Shown here: positions 1 through 10,156 of the stretch, piece by piece | How the letters are laid out: every line of letters begins with the position of its first letter | How positions within the stretch are numbered: the first letter of the stretch is position 1 | Assembly (NCBI RefSeq): GCF_003315245.1 | Contig: NZ_QNRT01000001.1 | Span: 1,323,035 to 1,387,034 of the forward strand | Direction: 5' to 3' | From: Arenicella xantha | Lineage (GTDB): Bacteria; Pseudomonadota; Gammaproteobacteria; Arenicellales; Arenicellaceae | DNA length: 64,000 nucleotides | The notes under the pieces: model-generated | Told to the model about the DNA's origin: nothing | Seen by the model: the letters and a program-made list of their open reading frames with translations, nothing else | The model's database searches: none | Translations under genes and position numbers: made by a program

Positions 1-774
1 GTGAACTTTGATCCAAGCATTGACACTCTGTGGTGTGTCGGTGATATGGTTAATCGTGGTCCTAAATCGTTAAAGACCATAAGACTACTAAAAAGTCTTG
101 AAAAACAATGTGTTACCGTTCTAGGTAATCATGATATCCACCTATTAGCGATGCTATATGGTGTTCGAGAGCCACGCCCCGGTGACACTCTTAAAAAGAT
201 ACTTAACGCACCAGATGCCTCTGAGATAGCGGATTGGCTTCGCAATCGCCCACTACTCGCTGTTGACCCAAAGCGTAAGCTGGTTATGAGTCACGCGGGT
301 ATCTATCCATGGTGGACACTTGAGCAAGCTCAAGAGCGTGCTTTGGATGTAGAGAAGGTGTTTCAAAAAGAATATAAATGCATTAAGTTGCTGCACCAGA
401 TATACAGTAATACACCGAGCCGCTGGAGTGACGACCTGGGTAAGGTTCAACGACGGCGGTTTACCATCAACTCATTTACCAGAATGCGTTTTTGCAGCCC
501 GAAGGGACACTTAAACCTAGTTGAAAGTGGCTTTTCCGGAAAACGGCGCAAAAACCGCTTACCGTGGTTTGAATATGACAATCCAAGCTTGATCGACTAT
601 CGAGTTATATTTGGTCACTGGTCAGCACTAGGTTTGCTCAACACCGGCGACTTCCTAGGCTTAGATACCGGATGCGTGTGGGGCAAGGATTTAACAATGG
701 CCAAAATTCCCAAAACTAAAAACCAATCAGTAACAATCTATCAACAACCAAATCAACTGGGTACAACAGCGTAA
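1..774 (+). CDS. apaH: ApaH, symmetrical bis(5'-nucleosyl)-tetraphosphatase (5'-truncated)
   Basis: Hydrolyses Ap4A to two ADP; a metal-dependent phosphoesterase of the PPP family. The second and third family motifs are visible: GDMVNRGP near residue 14 and GNHDIHLLA near residue 42, followed by the ApaH-typical MSHAGIYP and TRMRFC segments and a C-terminal LDTGCVWGG-like block (LDTGCVWGK). The first motif (GDxHG) is missing. The GTG at position 1 aligns with an internal valine of the family, so about 25 N-terminal residues lie outside the window and this is not the true start. It is followed 8 bp later by apaG, the usual partner. Identity is certain; only the 5' end is missing. Confidence 0.95.
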   Translation: MNFDPSIDTLWCVGDMVNRGPKSLKTIRLLKSLEKQCVTVLGNHDIHLLAMLYGVREPRPGDTLKKILNAPDASEIADWLRNRPLLAVDPKRKLVMSHAGIYPWWTLEQAQERALDVEKVFQKEYKCIKLLHQIYSNTPSRWSDDLGKVQRRRFTINSFTRMRFCSPKGHLNLVESGFSGKRRKNRLPWFEYDNPSLIDYRVIFGHWSALGLLNTGDFLGLDTGCVWGKDLTMAKIPKTKNQSVTIYQQPNQLGTTA

Positions 775-782
775 TTATTCGT

Positions 783-1181
783 ATGACTGTCACTAACAGC
801 AAAATCCCAGAAATAGAAATTGTTACCGTAACCGATTACGTACCTCAGCAATCAGATCCGAAAAATAAGCGTTTTGTGTTTTACTACACAATCACCATTC
901 GAAATCATTCTCCTATTGCTTGTCAGCTAATGTCACGACACTGGGTAATCATCGATGCCAATCGCAAGGTTGAAGAAATTTATGGTGAAGGAGTTATCGG
1001 CGAACAACCAGTGATCGCGCCCGGAGGAGAATACCAATACTCAAGTGGCGCGGTTTTAGAAACCGAGATCGGCACCATGGAAGGACGATACTTTATGATT
1101 GTTAGCGATGCTAGCACGACAGATGAATTTGAAATACCTATCCCTAAATTCACGTTAACGGTGCCACGAGTTTTACACTAA
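783..1181 (+). CDS. apaG: ApaG (Co2+/Mg2+ efflux-associated protein)
   Basis: Small beta-sandwich protein of the ApaG/DUF525 family, 132 residues against about 125 in E. coli. The family core is visible: YTITIRNHS near residue 35, SRHWVIID near 50, the GEGVIGEQPVI loop near 67, then SSGAVLET and GTMEGRYFM. The biochemical role is unsettled; the name comes from cobalt/magnesium phenotypes in enterics. It follows apaH by 8 bp and is probably cotranscribed with it. It converges on gyrB across a hairpin-containing spacer. Confidence 0.95.
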   Translation: MTVTNSKIPEIEIVTVTDYVPQQSDPKNKRFVFYYTITIRNHSPIACQLMSRHWVIIDANRKVEEIYGEGVIGEQPVIAPGGEYQYSSGAVLETEIGTMEGRYFMIVSDASTTDEFEIPIPKFTLTVPRVLH

Positions 1182-1208
1182 CACCTCGATTTTTGAATCC
1201 ACATCAGA

Positions 1209-1246
1209 TAAAAATAGGCTACAAAACACGGTCATTTTGTAGCCTA
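1209..1246 (-). terminator. Rho-independent terminator downstream of gyrB
   Basis: Perfect 12-bp inverted repeat (1215-1226 with 1235-1246; arm TAGGCTACAAAA) with an 8-nt loop. Read on the minus strand the stem is followed by a run of five T. It lies about 110 bp past the gyrB stop. On the plus strand no T run follows, so it should act mainly on gyrB transcripts, although it could also slow apaG readthrough. Confidence 0.7.
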
Positions 1247-1353
1247 GAGACGGCTAATCACCCGAGTATTTAAAAAAGATTCGCGTGAGCAGCCCGTTTT
1301 TTTCCTAAAATCATCAAAAAACCTTAATAAGCTGTTGAAAATAAAGGGCTTTA

Positions 1354-3741
<2,388 letters not shown>

Positions 3742-3832
3742 CTATCAGGGGGCAATTAGCTAACGCCTAATAGTATCAAATTTTACCCTTTTACGCAGTA
3801 AATCAAACGTTTAAGTTTAGCCGAAAGATTAA

Positions 3833-3848
3833 TGTTCCACGTGGAACA
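3833..3848. promoter_or_regulatory. parS: parS centromere site 1
   Basis: Perfect 16-bp palindrome TGTTCCACGTGGAACA, which matches the known bacterial parS consensus bound by ParB/Spo0J. The cognate parA-parB pair lies at 21127-22782, and the site is about 1.5 kb from the oriC candidate. It is in the gyrB upstream region, so ParB binding might also affect gyrB transcription (inference). Confidence 0.93.
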
Positions 3849-3938
3849 AATAAGAGCAGATGAGTGCCATATTTGTTTAGATATTAATCAGTAGGCTATT
3901 CTAAATTAGTGCTCACAAATGATTATGAAGTATGAGAT

Positions 3939-3954
3939 TGTTCCACGTGGAACA
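3939..3954. promoter_or_regulatory. parS: parS centromere site 2
   Basis: Second perfect copy of TGTTCCACGTGGAACA, 106 bp start-to-start from the first, about ten helical turns. The pair would form a compact ParB loading platform in the spacer where recF normally sits. Confidence 0.93.
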
Positions 3955-3965
3955 ACTTTCGTCAT

Positions 3966-3996
3966 AAAAAAGGCCGCTATTGATAGCGACCTTTTT
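3966..3996 (-). terminator. Rho-independent terminator downstream of dnaN
   Basis: Hairpin with CGCTA/TAGCG pairing, one A-C mismatch, then GG/CC, flanked by an A run on one side and a T run on the other, so it could act in both directions. It ends 18 bp before the dnaN stop codon and separates dnaN from the parS/gyrB spacer. Confidence 0.75.
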
Positions 3997-4013
3997 AATA
4001 AGTCTTATTGTAA

Positions 4014-5120
4014 TCACAAACGCATTGGCATGATGAGATATAGCGTGTCGTTCGATTCGGCCGCATGGAATGTACAACTAGTGTTAGGGTCCAATAAGCC
4101 GAGGTCAATTTTATCGGACTCACAGGCTTTAAGGGCTTCTAACAGATAATTTACGTTGAACCCTATTTCGATAGCTGGACCCGCGTAGTCGACTTCCATT
4201 TCATCTTTAGCGTGTTCTTGGTCAGGGTTATGCGATCTAACCTCGAGAGTATGATTATCAACGCTTAAAGAAACACCTCTGAACTTTTCATTACTAAGGA
4301 TCGCTGCCCTACCGAGTATGTCTATCAAGTTCGATCGATCGATAATGATATGTTTATCAAGGTTTGCTGGAATTACTTTTTCATAGTCAGGGAATCTACC
4401 GTCGATTAACTTAGAAATAAACAGGAAGTTGCCAGAAGCAATAGAGATATGGCTAGCATTTAGTTTAACGTCAACAATGTCGTCGCTGTTGGCATCAAGG
4501 AACTTACCTATTTCGAGTACTGCTTTACGCGGCACAATACTTTGTACCATTTCAACACCCAGTGATTCAACCATCACTTGTGTCTTTGCTAGGCGATGTC
4601 CGTCAGTCGCTACTGATACGATATGGTCGTCATGTATCTCAAGTAGCAATCCGTTTAAGAAGTACCGAACATCTTGTTGTGCCATTGAGAACGAGGTTCT
4701 GGTTAATAGCTGATTCAAACTCTTCTGTGACAACGAAAATTCATGTTTCCAATGTGTTTCTTCTAACCTTGGATAATCTTCTGCTGACAATGTTTGTAGT
4801 GTGAACCGACTTTTCCCGGCTTTAACAACCATTTTATTGTCTTGTTCAACAATTAATGACAATAAAGATTCTTTTGGTAGTGATCGACAAATATCGTAGA
4901 GCTTACGAGCAGAAACAGTGGTTCTACCGTTGTCCCCTTCTATGTTGTCCACTCTTGTGGTTATTTCAGTTTCTAAGTCAGAACCAACAAGAGTTAGTTG
5001 TCCATCTTTTAAGTCTAAATACACATTTCCTAAAATAGGTAGCGTCTGTCTTTTTTCTACTACGCCTATGATTTGAGACAGTGGTTGCTCCAATGTTTCC
5101 TTTTGTATTTTAATATTCAT
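4014..5120 (-). CDS. dnaN: DNA polymerase III beta sliding clamp
   Basis: Ring-shaped processivity clamp of the replicative polymerase. At 368 residues it has the usual length (E. coli 366) with three repeated clamp domains. Family features include the QIIGVVEKRQTLPILGNV N-terminal segment near 17, VSARKLYDICRSLP near 79, VATDGHRLAKT near 175, and the conserved C-terminal YLIMPMRL ending on the protein-binding face. It sits between dnaA and gyrB as usual, but it is followed by a terminator and parS sites rather than recF. Confidence 0.98.
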   Translation of the reverse strand: MNIKIQKETLEQPLSQIIGVVEKRQTLPILGNVYLDLKDGQLTLVGSDLETEITTRVDNIEGDNGRTTVSARKLYDICRSLPKESLLSLIVEQDNKMVVKAGKSRFTLQTLSAEDYPRLEETHWKHEFSLSQKSLNQLLTRTSFSMAQQDVRYFLNGLLLEIHDDHIVSVATDGHRLAKTQVMVESLGVEMVQSIVPRKAVLEIGKFLDANSDDIVDVKLNASHISIASGNFLFISKLIDGRFPDYEKVIPANLDKHIIIDRSNLIDILGRAAILSNEKFRGVSLSVDNHTLEVRSHNPDQEHAKDEMEVDYAGPAIEIGFNVNYLLEALKACESDKIDLGLLDPNTSCTFHAAESNDTLYLIMPMRL

Positions 5121-5219
5121 GTGTGTTTATCTATTAGTTATTGTTATTACTAGTGCGGTACATAACTATAAAAAGTCTTAAATAACTTTATTTATCAATG
5201 ACTTAGAGTTGTTTCTGCC

Positions 5220-5228
5220 TGTTGATAA
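5220..5228 (-). promoter_or_regulatory. DnaA box (8/9 match)
   Basis: TGTTGATAA, the reverse complement of TTATCAACA, one mismatch from the consensus TTATCCACA. It lies at the edge of the AT-rich stretch in the candidate origin. Confidence 0.55.
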
Positions 5229-5264
5229 ATATGTCCTGGTCGGCTGGACAAGCTGTGGACGAAT

Positions 5265-5273
5265 TGTGGATAA
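5265..5273 (-). promoter_or_regulatory. DnaA box (exact)
   Basis: TGTGGATAA, an exact minus-strand match to the high-affinity DnaA box TTATCCACA. Confidence 0.8.
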
Positions 5274-5309
5274 CATTTATCCAATAATCATACCGTAATT
5301 ATACAGAAG

Positions 5310-5318
5310 TTATCCACA
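5310..5318 (+). promoter_or_regulatory. DnaA box (exact)
   Basis: TTATCCACA, an exact consensus DnaA box, 45 bp from and inverted relative to the box at 5265-5273. Confidence 0.8.
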
Positions 5319-5361
5319 GGCTATTAAGCTACCGATTAAAATCACTATTTATCTACTTAGT

Positions 5362-6702
5362 TTAGACCGATAAGATCTTAAGTAGACCGTTGTAGTCTTC
5401 GTTAATCTTCGAGTCGGTTTTAGTCAGTTCTACTACTTTCTTGCAAGCGTGAATCACTGTTGTGTGGTCTCTGCCACCAAAAGCGTCGCCAATGTCCGGT
5501 AAACTCATATTAGTAAGTTCTTTCGCTAACGACATTGCAACCTGCCTAGGCCGCGCGATTTGCCGATTACGACGTTTAGATTTGAGGTCGGACACTCGTA
5601 TACCGTAATAATCAGCGACGGTTTTTTGAATGTTCTCGATCGAGATCTTTCGCTCTTGGAATAGCGTCAGATCCTGTAAGGTGTCTTTGGCTAGGTCTAG
5701 GTCGATTTCACGCCCAGTGAACCGTGAGCTAGCAACCAGTCGATGTAGGGCCCCTTCTAGCTCACGTACATTAGAGCGAATCTTCTTGGCCACCATAAAT
5801 GCCACATCGTCGTTTAGGTCGATGTTGTTCTTACGAGCTTTGTTTTTGAGAATGGCGACACGCGTTTCAAGCTCCGGTGGATCAATTCTTACCGTCAAGC
5901 CGCTTTCAAAGCGTGATGTTAGGCGTTCCTGAAGGTTATTAATCTCTTTAGGGAATTTGTCTGACGTCAGAATTATTTGGGCGCCGGTTTCTAACAAGGT
6001 GTTGAAGGTGTGAAAAAACTCTTCTTGTGACTTGTCTTTATCAGCGAAAAACTGAATATCATCGATTAATAGTGCATCCAACGAGCGGTAATAGTTTTTA
6101 AACTTATTCATGCTGTTGGTTTCAATCGATTTAACCATATCGCTGACAAACCGTTCAGAGTGCACATACGCAACTTGCGCGTTTTGCCTGGTTTGTTGGA
6201 TTAAATTACCGGCGGCGTGCATTAAGTGAGTCTTGCCAAGACCAACGCCGCCATAAATAAACAACGGGTTGTAAGCAACACCAGGGTTTTCACTCACCTG
6301 TTTGGTCGCAGCTCGCGCAATCTGGTTAGACTTGCCTTCAATATGGTTTTCAAAAGTGAAACTGCTATTGAGCACGTTTGTGCCAAACGGGTTGCGAGAA
6401 GGCAGTTCGTCCGCCAAGGTATCGTCGGAAGCGGCGGGTTCTTTCAGCAAAGCCGCGCGATGATCGTTCAACTCGACCGACAATTGAATGTCGCCACCAC
6501 CAAAATGCATGGCCGTTTTAGTCAGTTGATCAATTAAGTTATCGGTTAGCCAATCCTTAATAAAACGGTTTGGGGCATACAACTTAAACGTTGCATCCGA
6601 ATCTTTAGTCATTAGAGGGCGAACCCAGGTATGAAAGTCGTGATCGTCGACTTCATCTTCTAATTTCTTTAAACATTTATCCCAAAGGACTGTGTTCTGC
6701 AT
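5362..6702 (-). CDS. dnaA: Chromosomal replication initiator DnaA
   Basis: AAA+ ATPase that binds DnaA boxes and melts oriC. At 446 residues it has a short linker (E. coli 467). Domain I covers about 1-80 (WDKCLKKLEDE). The AAA+ core has Walker A GGVGLGKTH near 151 and Walker B LLIDDIQFF near 210. Domain IV ends with the DNA-binding signature GGRDHTTVIHACKKV from residue 409. The ATG is followed directly by the conserved N-terminal tryptophan segment, which supports this start. It leads a dnaA-dnaN-gyrB block transcribed away from rpmH. Confidence 0.98.
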   Translation of the reverse strand: MQNTVLWDKCLKKLEDEVDDHDFHTWVRPLMTKDSDATFKLYAPNRFIKDWLTDNLIDQLTKTAMHFGGGDIQLSVELNDHRAALLKEPAASDDTLADELPSRNPFGTNVLNSSFTFENHIEGKSNQIARAATKQVSENPGVAYNPLFIYGGVGLGKTHLMHAAGNLIQQTRQNAQVAYVHSERFVSDMVKSIETNSMNKFKNYYRSLDALLIDDIQFFADKDKSQEEFFHTFNTLLETGAQIILTSDKFPKEINNLQERLTSRFESGLTVRIDPPELETRVAILKNKARKNNIDLNDDVAFMVAKKIRSNVRELEGALHRLVASSRFTGREIDLDLAKDTLQDLTLFQERKISIENIQKTVADYYGIRVSDLKSKRRNRQIARPRQVAMSLAKELTNMSLPDIGDAFGGRDHTTVIHACKKVVELTKTDSKINEDYNGLLKILSV

Positions 6703-7262
6703 GGTTTTCGACCGATTGGTAGTTCGATTTATGAAACTGCGTAAGCGATTCTAGGGGCAAAAGAGAATCAACCAAATACGCTAGTGATGTGATTCCATTG
6801 CGCCGTTTATAAGAACGGTGGATGATCTCGTTGTGGCGACTAAATTATCGTTATGGAAGGCGATAACTGTGATTTTCTAGCCCTGCTAGCGACGTTACTG
6901 CTATTCGCCTAGGTTGCTGTAAAGTGTCAACAAACACAACTGGTAGGCGGTCGGTTAATATACCGCCGCGGTAGCGCACAATACAATAACAAATGGCGCT
7001 TATCGAATAATAAAATAAGTCAAAGAATAGCGTTATCGTGTTGACTATGAACAACAAAGTCAGTACCTTTGCAGCCCGTATTTTGGTCAGGTCTCCCTGC
7101 AGCGTAATTAACTGCTTTTGTTGTAGAGAATACTCGGTAGGCGTACAAAGACGCGGTTTGCGTCACGACTGCAAAAGTGATCTCACACAAGCTTGATCAA
7201 CGGCAAACTAGTTAGCAACACCAGCACTAATACTGTCTGGTACTTATATAAGGTTATTTAAA
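6703..7262. other. Long dnaA-rpmH intergenic region
   Basis: The 560 bp between divergent dnaA and rpmH should hold both promoters. I found no exact DnaA box; the nearest is a 7/9 match near 6818. A short inverted repeat GGCGGT/ACCGCC lies near 6937-6958. The only sizeable open frame (minus strand, 6851-7057) has no recognisable family. In pseudomonads this spacer is one of the origin regions, so a cryptic origin role cannot be excluded. Confidence 0.5.
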
Positions 7263-7397
7263 ATGAAACGTACTTTTCAACCAAGTCAAGTTAAGCGCAA
7301 GCGCACACACGGCTTTCGAGCCCGTATGGCTACTAAAAGCGGCCGCGCTATCATCAATGCTCGTCGAGCAAAAGGTCGCGCAGCACTAACGGTTTAA
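7263..7397 (+). CDS. rpmH: 50S ribosomal protein L34
   Basis: 44-residue, strongly basic ribosomal protein starting [18 protein letters not shown] and ending with the GRAALTV-type tail (KGRAALTV). Length and sequence match the family, whose members are typically 44-46 residues. An AAGG element lies about 9 nt before the ATG. It is the first gene of the rpmH-rnpA-yidD-yidC-mnmE series, but here it is separated from rnpA by an unusually long 278-bp spacer. Confidence 0.97.
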   Translation: MKRTFQPSQVKRKRTHGFRARMATKSGRAIINARRAKGRAALTV

Positions 7398-7675
7398 TCC
7401 CGTTAAGCTACTCAGTAACCGGTTTACACTATTCTAAATATAGACATAGACAAACCGGTTGCTGTAGCGATGCTTTTACAGCAGCTAAAAATGTATTAGA
7501 CATCACGGCACCGAAGTTTAAGCTTCTGCCACGATAAAATGACATACAAATAGGTCGACACAGCAACGTCGCCGACAACCAAGTTTCAAGTTTCCATCAG
7601 CCGAGCAATTTGGCGTTTATACTTGAAGAATAAGCTTGATCAATTCCTAGCAACAAGTAACTCCCCAAACCAGCG
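7398..7675. other. rpmH-rnpA spacer with inverted repeats
   Basis: 278-bp spacer. It contains a 9-bp inverted repeat (7417-7425 and 7452-7460, arm AACCGGTTT) followed at once by GCTGTA/TACAGC (7461-7466 and 7477-7482). Neither has a clear T tract, so these may be RNA processing or attenuation hairpins between the highly expressed rpmH and the low-level rnpA. That role is inferred. Confidence 0.45.
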
Positions 7676-8080
7676 ATGCAAGACACACGGCTTAATTTTT
7701 CTGCAGCACAGCGATTAAAAACGCCAAAGCAGTTCCAAGCGGTGTACCAAAGTAAGCAATGGGGCGGTTCCGCACATTTCACCTACAATGTATTAGCCAC
7801 TGACATTGAAACGGCTGTGTTGGGAGTAACGGTGTCTAAAAAGGTTTCTAAAGCAGCCGTGCATCGAAATCGAATAAAGCGCCAAATGAAGGAATTCTAT
7901 CGTCTACGACAGCACCAACTGACAGGAGCGCATGTGGTAATTACCGCAAAACCATCGAGCCTAAAAGCAACCGATGAGCAGCGTCAAGCGTCACTTACAG
8001 AGTTGTGGGACAAGCTTATGCGCTGGCAACGTTGGCAGCGTAAACAACAGGCCAAGCAGCCTAGTAGTAAGTCGCCATAA
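7676..8080 (+). CDS. rnpA: Ribonuclease P protein component
   Basis: Protein subunit of RNase P, which helps the catalytic RNA mature tRNA 5' ends. 134 residues, basic. Shows the N-terminal [13 protein letters not shown] substrate-binding face, [20 protein letters not shown] carrying the RNR signature near residues 62-66, and FYRLRQHQL. The C terminus is extended and rich in Q/K/W compared with E. coli (119 residues). The stop overlaps the yidD start by one base (TAATG), indicating translational coupling. Confidence 0.95.
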   Translation: MQDTRLNFSAAQRLKTPKQFQAVYQSKQWGGSAHFTYNVLATDIETAVLGVTVSKKVSKAAVHRNRIKRQMKEFYRLRQHQLTGAHVVITAKPSSLKATDEQRQASLTELWDKLMRWQRWQRKQQAKQPSSKSP

Positions 8081-8325
8081 TGGTCTGGTTTTTACAAAAA
8101 CTGTTTAAGCTTTATTATTGGACCATCAGCCCATTATTGGGAACGCGATGCCGCTATGTACCGACCTGTTCGGAGTACGCGCATCAAGCCCTTGAGATAC
8201 ACGGTCCGGTAAAAGGCTTGGTTTTAACCATAAAACGACTAAGTCGTTGCCATCCTTGGGGAGGGCATGGAATGGACCCAGTACCAGGCTCAGAATTAGA
8301 GCAAGCATTAAAAGACCAACAATAA
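8080..8325 (+). CDS. yidD: Membrane protein insertion efficiency factor YidD
   Basis: Small DUF37 protein (81 residues) that assists the YidC insertase at the inner membrane. Signature [18 protein letters not shown] near 26-43 with two conserved cysteines (CRYVPTC), and the later [14 protein letters not shown]. It is encoded between rnpA and yidC as usual and its ATG overlaps the rnpA stop. A short inverted repeat (8347-8354/8359-8366) lies in the 104-bp gap before yidC. Confidence 0.95.
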   Translation: MVWFLQKLFKLYYWTISPLLGTRCRYVPTCSEYAHQALEIHGPVKGLVLTIKRLSRCHPWGGHGMDPVPGSELEQALKDQQ

Positions 8326-8429
8326 GGCCGCTTTTGCCTCAATGAGATAGTTAAACTGTTAACTATTAAGGTTAGAATACGCCACCATATAAAAGCATTT
8401 ACGCAAACGCTAAGCGACAAGCCATTAAA

Positions 8430-10145
8430 ATGGAAAATCAACGACACATACTCTTAATCGGACTCATAGCGATACTCGCTGTGTTGTATATAAAATGGAC
8501 CGAGTTTTCAACCGATCCAGCAAATGCAATACAGACGCAAGCGACGCAACAAGCCGTGCAAAGCGATCTACCCGATTTACCGGTGGACGCCAACTCTCAA
8601 ACTAGTGACGAACTACCCAGTTTAGATGTGGCCACTAGTGAATCGTTGCCAGCTATTCCAGAGTTGCAGGTGGTAAATGACTTATCTACCGTGATTACGG
8701 TTGAGACCGACATGATTGTCGCTCACATTAATACAGTTGGCGGAGTGATCGAGCGATTAGAACTTAAGGAAGAGCCGGTTTCGTTAGAGCAGCCAGATCA
8801 GGGTTTTCCGTTATTACATAAAACCAGTAATGATATCTTTGTCGCGCAAGATGGCTTGTTGTCGGCACGTAAGGCGCCATCGCACCAAACGCATTATCGG
8901 TCGTCTCAAAGTAATTATGTCTTGGGCGCAGCAGAACAAGTTAAAGTTCCGCTAACGTACGTGTCTGAAGAAGGTATAACGTTTACCAAAACACTGACAT
9001 TTAGCAGCAATAGCTATGTAGTCGCTATCGATTACGCGGTCCTTAACGGCAGTGACACGGCTTGGACTGGCTATCAATATGCTCAATTCAGTCGTTCAAT
9101 CCCGGAAGATAGTGGTGGTGGTTTCGGCCGTTTGCCGAGCTATACCGGTGCGGCGATTTACAGCACCGAAGAGAAGTATCAAAAAATTGATTTTGACGAC
9201 CTCGACGATCTACAAAAGAAACCGGTCAATGGGAAAATTGGCCTGCAAGTCGAAACGGATAATGGCTGGGTAGCCATGTTACAACACTACTTCGTCGGGG
9301 CATGGATACCCAACGATGGCGTTAAAAAGTTTTACAGCTCGATTTCAACCGACGGTACCAAGCAATATCGAGTTGGTTTGAAGGACACGCAGGCGACCGT
9401 GGTTCAACCTGGCGAGGTAGGTCAATTCAGTGTGCGAGCATATTTAGGTTCGAAGCAGCAATCACGTTTAAAGCAATTAGAAGATGATGGTGTGGACGGT
9501 CTAGCGTTGACCGTAGACTATGGCATGTTGACCTTTATTGCTGACCCGTTATTCACTGCATTAACCTGGTTTCATAAAGTTGTTGGCAATTGGGGTTGGG
9601 CTATTATCTTGTTGACCATTGCGATCAAGGCCTTGTTCTACCCTCTTTCGGCAGCGAGTTACCGCTCGATGGGTAAGATGCGAAAATTGCAACCGCGATT
9701 ACAGACTTTGAAAGAACGCTACAAAGATGACCGTCAAAAGTACCAAATGGAAATGATGGCGCTTTACAAAAAGGAAAAGGTCAACCCAGCCGGCGGTTGC
9801 TTGCCGATGTTGATTCAAATACCAGTTTTTATTGCGTTGTATTGGGTTCTACTCGAAAGTGTTGAAATGCGCCAAGCGCCGTTCGCACTATGGTGGCAAG
9901 ACCTATCGGCTAAAGACCCGTACTATGTATTGCCGGTGTTGATGGGTTTGTCGATGTTTTTCATGCAAAAACTAAACCCTGCACCAATGGACGACATTCA
10001 GAAGAAAGTCTTCATGATTATGCCGTTCGCGTTAACCTTCTTGTTTATGACTTTTCCACAAGGCTTGGTGTTGTATTGGGTAGTGAACAACCTACTCACC
10101 ATGGCACAACAGTGGTTCAACTATAAGCAACAAGAAAGCAAATAA
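8430..10145 (+). CDS. yidC: Membrane protein insertase YidC
   Basis: Inserts and folds inner-membrane proteins, alone or with SecYEG; substrates include ATP synthase subunits such as those encoded at 29-36 kb. 571 residues. One N-terminal membrane helix (about 6-24), a large periplasmic beta domain (about 60-340), then the conserved insertase core from about 370 with five helices. The core includes the GNWGWAIILLTI segment, the charged YKDDRQKYQMEMM cytoplasmic hairpin, NPAGGCLPMLIQIPVF, and a C-terminal FPQGLVLYWVVNN helix. Followed by mnmE after 11 bp. Confidence 0.97.
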   Translation: MENQRHILLIGLIAILAVLYIKWTEFSTDPANAIQTQATQQAVQSDLPDLPVDANSQTSDELPSLDVATSESLPAIPELQVVNDLSTVITVETDMIVAHINTVGGVIERLELKEEPVSLEQPDQGFPLLHKTSNDIFVAQDGLLSARKAPSHQTHYRSSQSNYVLGAAEQVKVPLTYVSEEGITFTKTLTFSSNSYVVAIDYAVLNGSDTAWTGYQYAQFSRSIPEDSGGGFGRLPSYTGAAIYSTEEKYQKIDFDDLDDLQKKPVNGKIGLQVETDNGWVAMLQHYFVGAWIPNDGVKKFYSSISTDGTKQYRVGLKDTQATVVQPGEVGQFSVRAYLGSKQQSRLKQLEDDGVDGLALTVDYGMLTFIADPLFTALTWFHKVVGNWGWAIILLTIAIKALFYPLSAASYRSMGKMRKLQPRLQTLKERYKDDRQKYQMEMMALYKKEKVNPAGGCLPMLIQIPVFIALYWVLLESVEMRQAPFALWWQDLSAKDPYYVLPVLMGLSMFFMQKLNPAPMDDIQKKVFMIMPFALTFLFMTFPQGLVLYWVVNNLLTMAQQWFNYKQQESK

Positions 10146-10156
10146 CGGAGAGTTCT

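Larger units (their letters stand above)
5121..5361. other. oriC: Candidate chromosomal origin of replication (oriC), dnaN-dnaA spacer
   Basis: The 241-bp spacer holds two exact DnaA boxes in opposite orientation (5265-5273 and 5310-5318), one 8/9 match at 5220-5228, and weaker matches such as 5255-5263. They lie beside an AT-rich stretch (about 5155-5205) suited to unwinding. Gene direction diverges near here: gyrB-dnaN-dnaA go left and rpmH onward go right. The dnaA-rpmH spacer, the other usual place in pseudomonads, shows no exact boxes. The boxes may also serve dnaN or dnaA regulation. Confidence 0.75.

Noticed and set aside
6851..7057. 68-residue minus-strand ORF with a hydrophobic N terminus
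   Set aside because: Lies in the dnaA-rpmH promoter region, has no family resemblance and no convincing ribosome site.
7461..7482. Possible LexA box in the rpmH-rnpA spacer
   Set aside because: CTGT and ACAG are 12 bp apart instead of 8; it is better described as a short hairpin.
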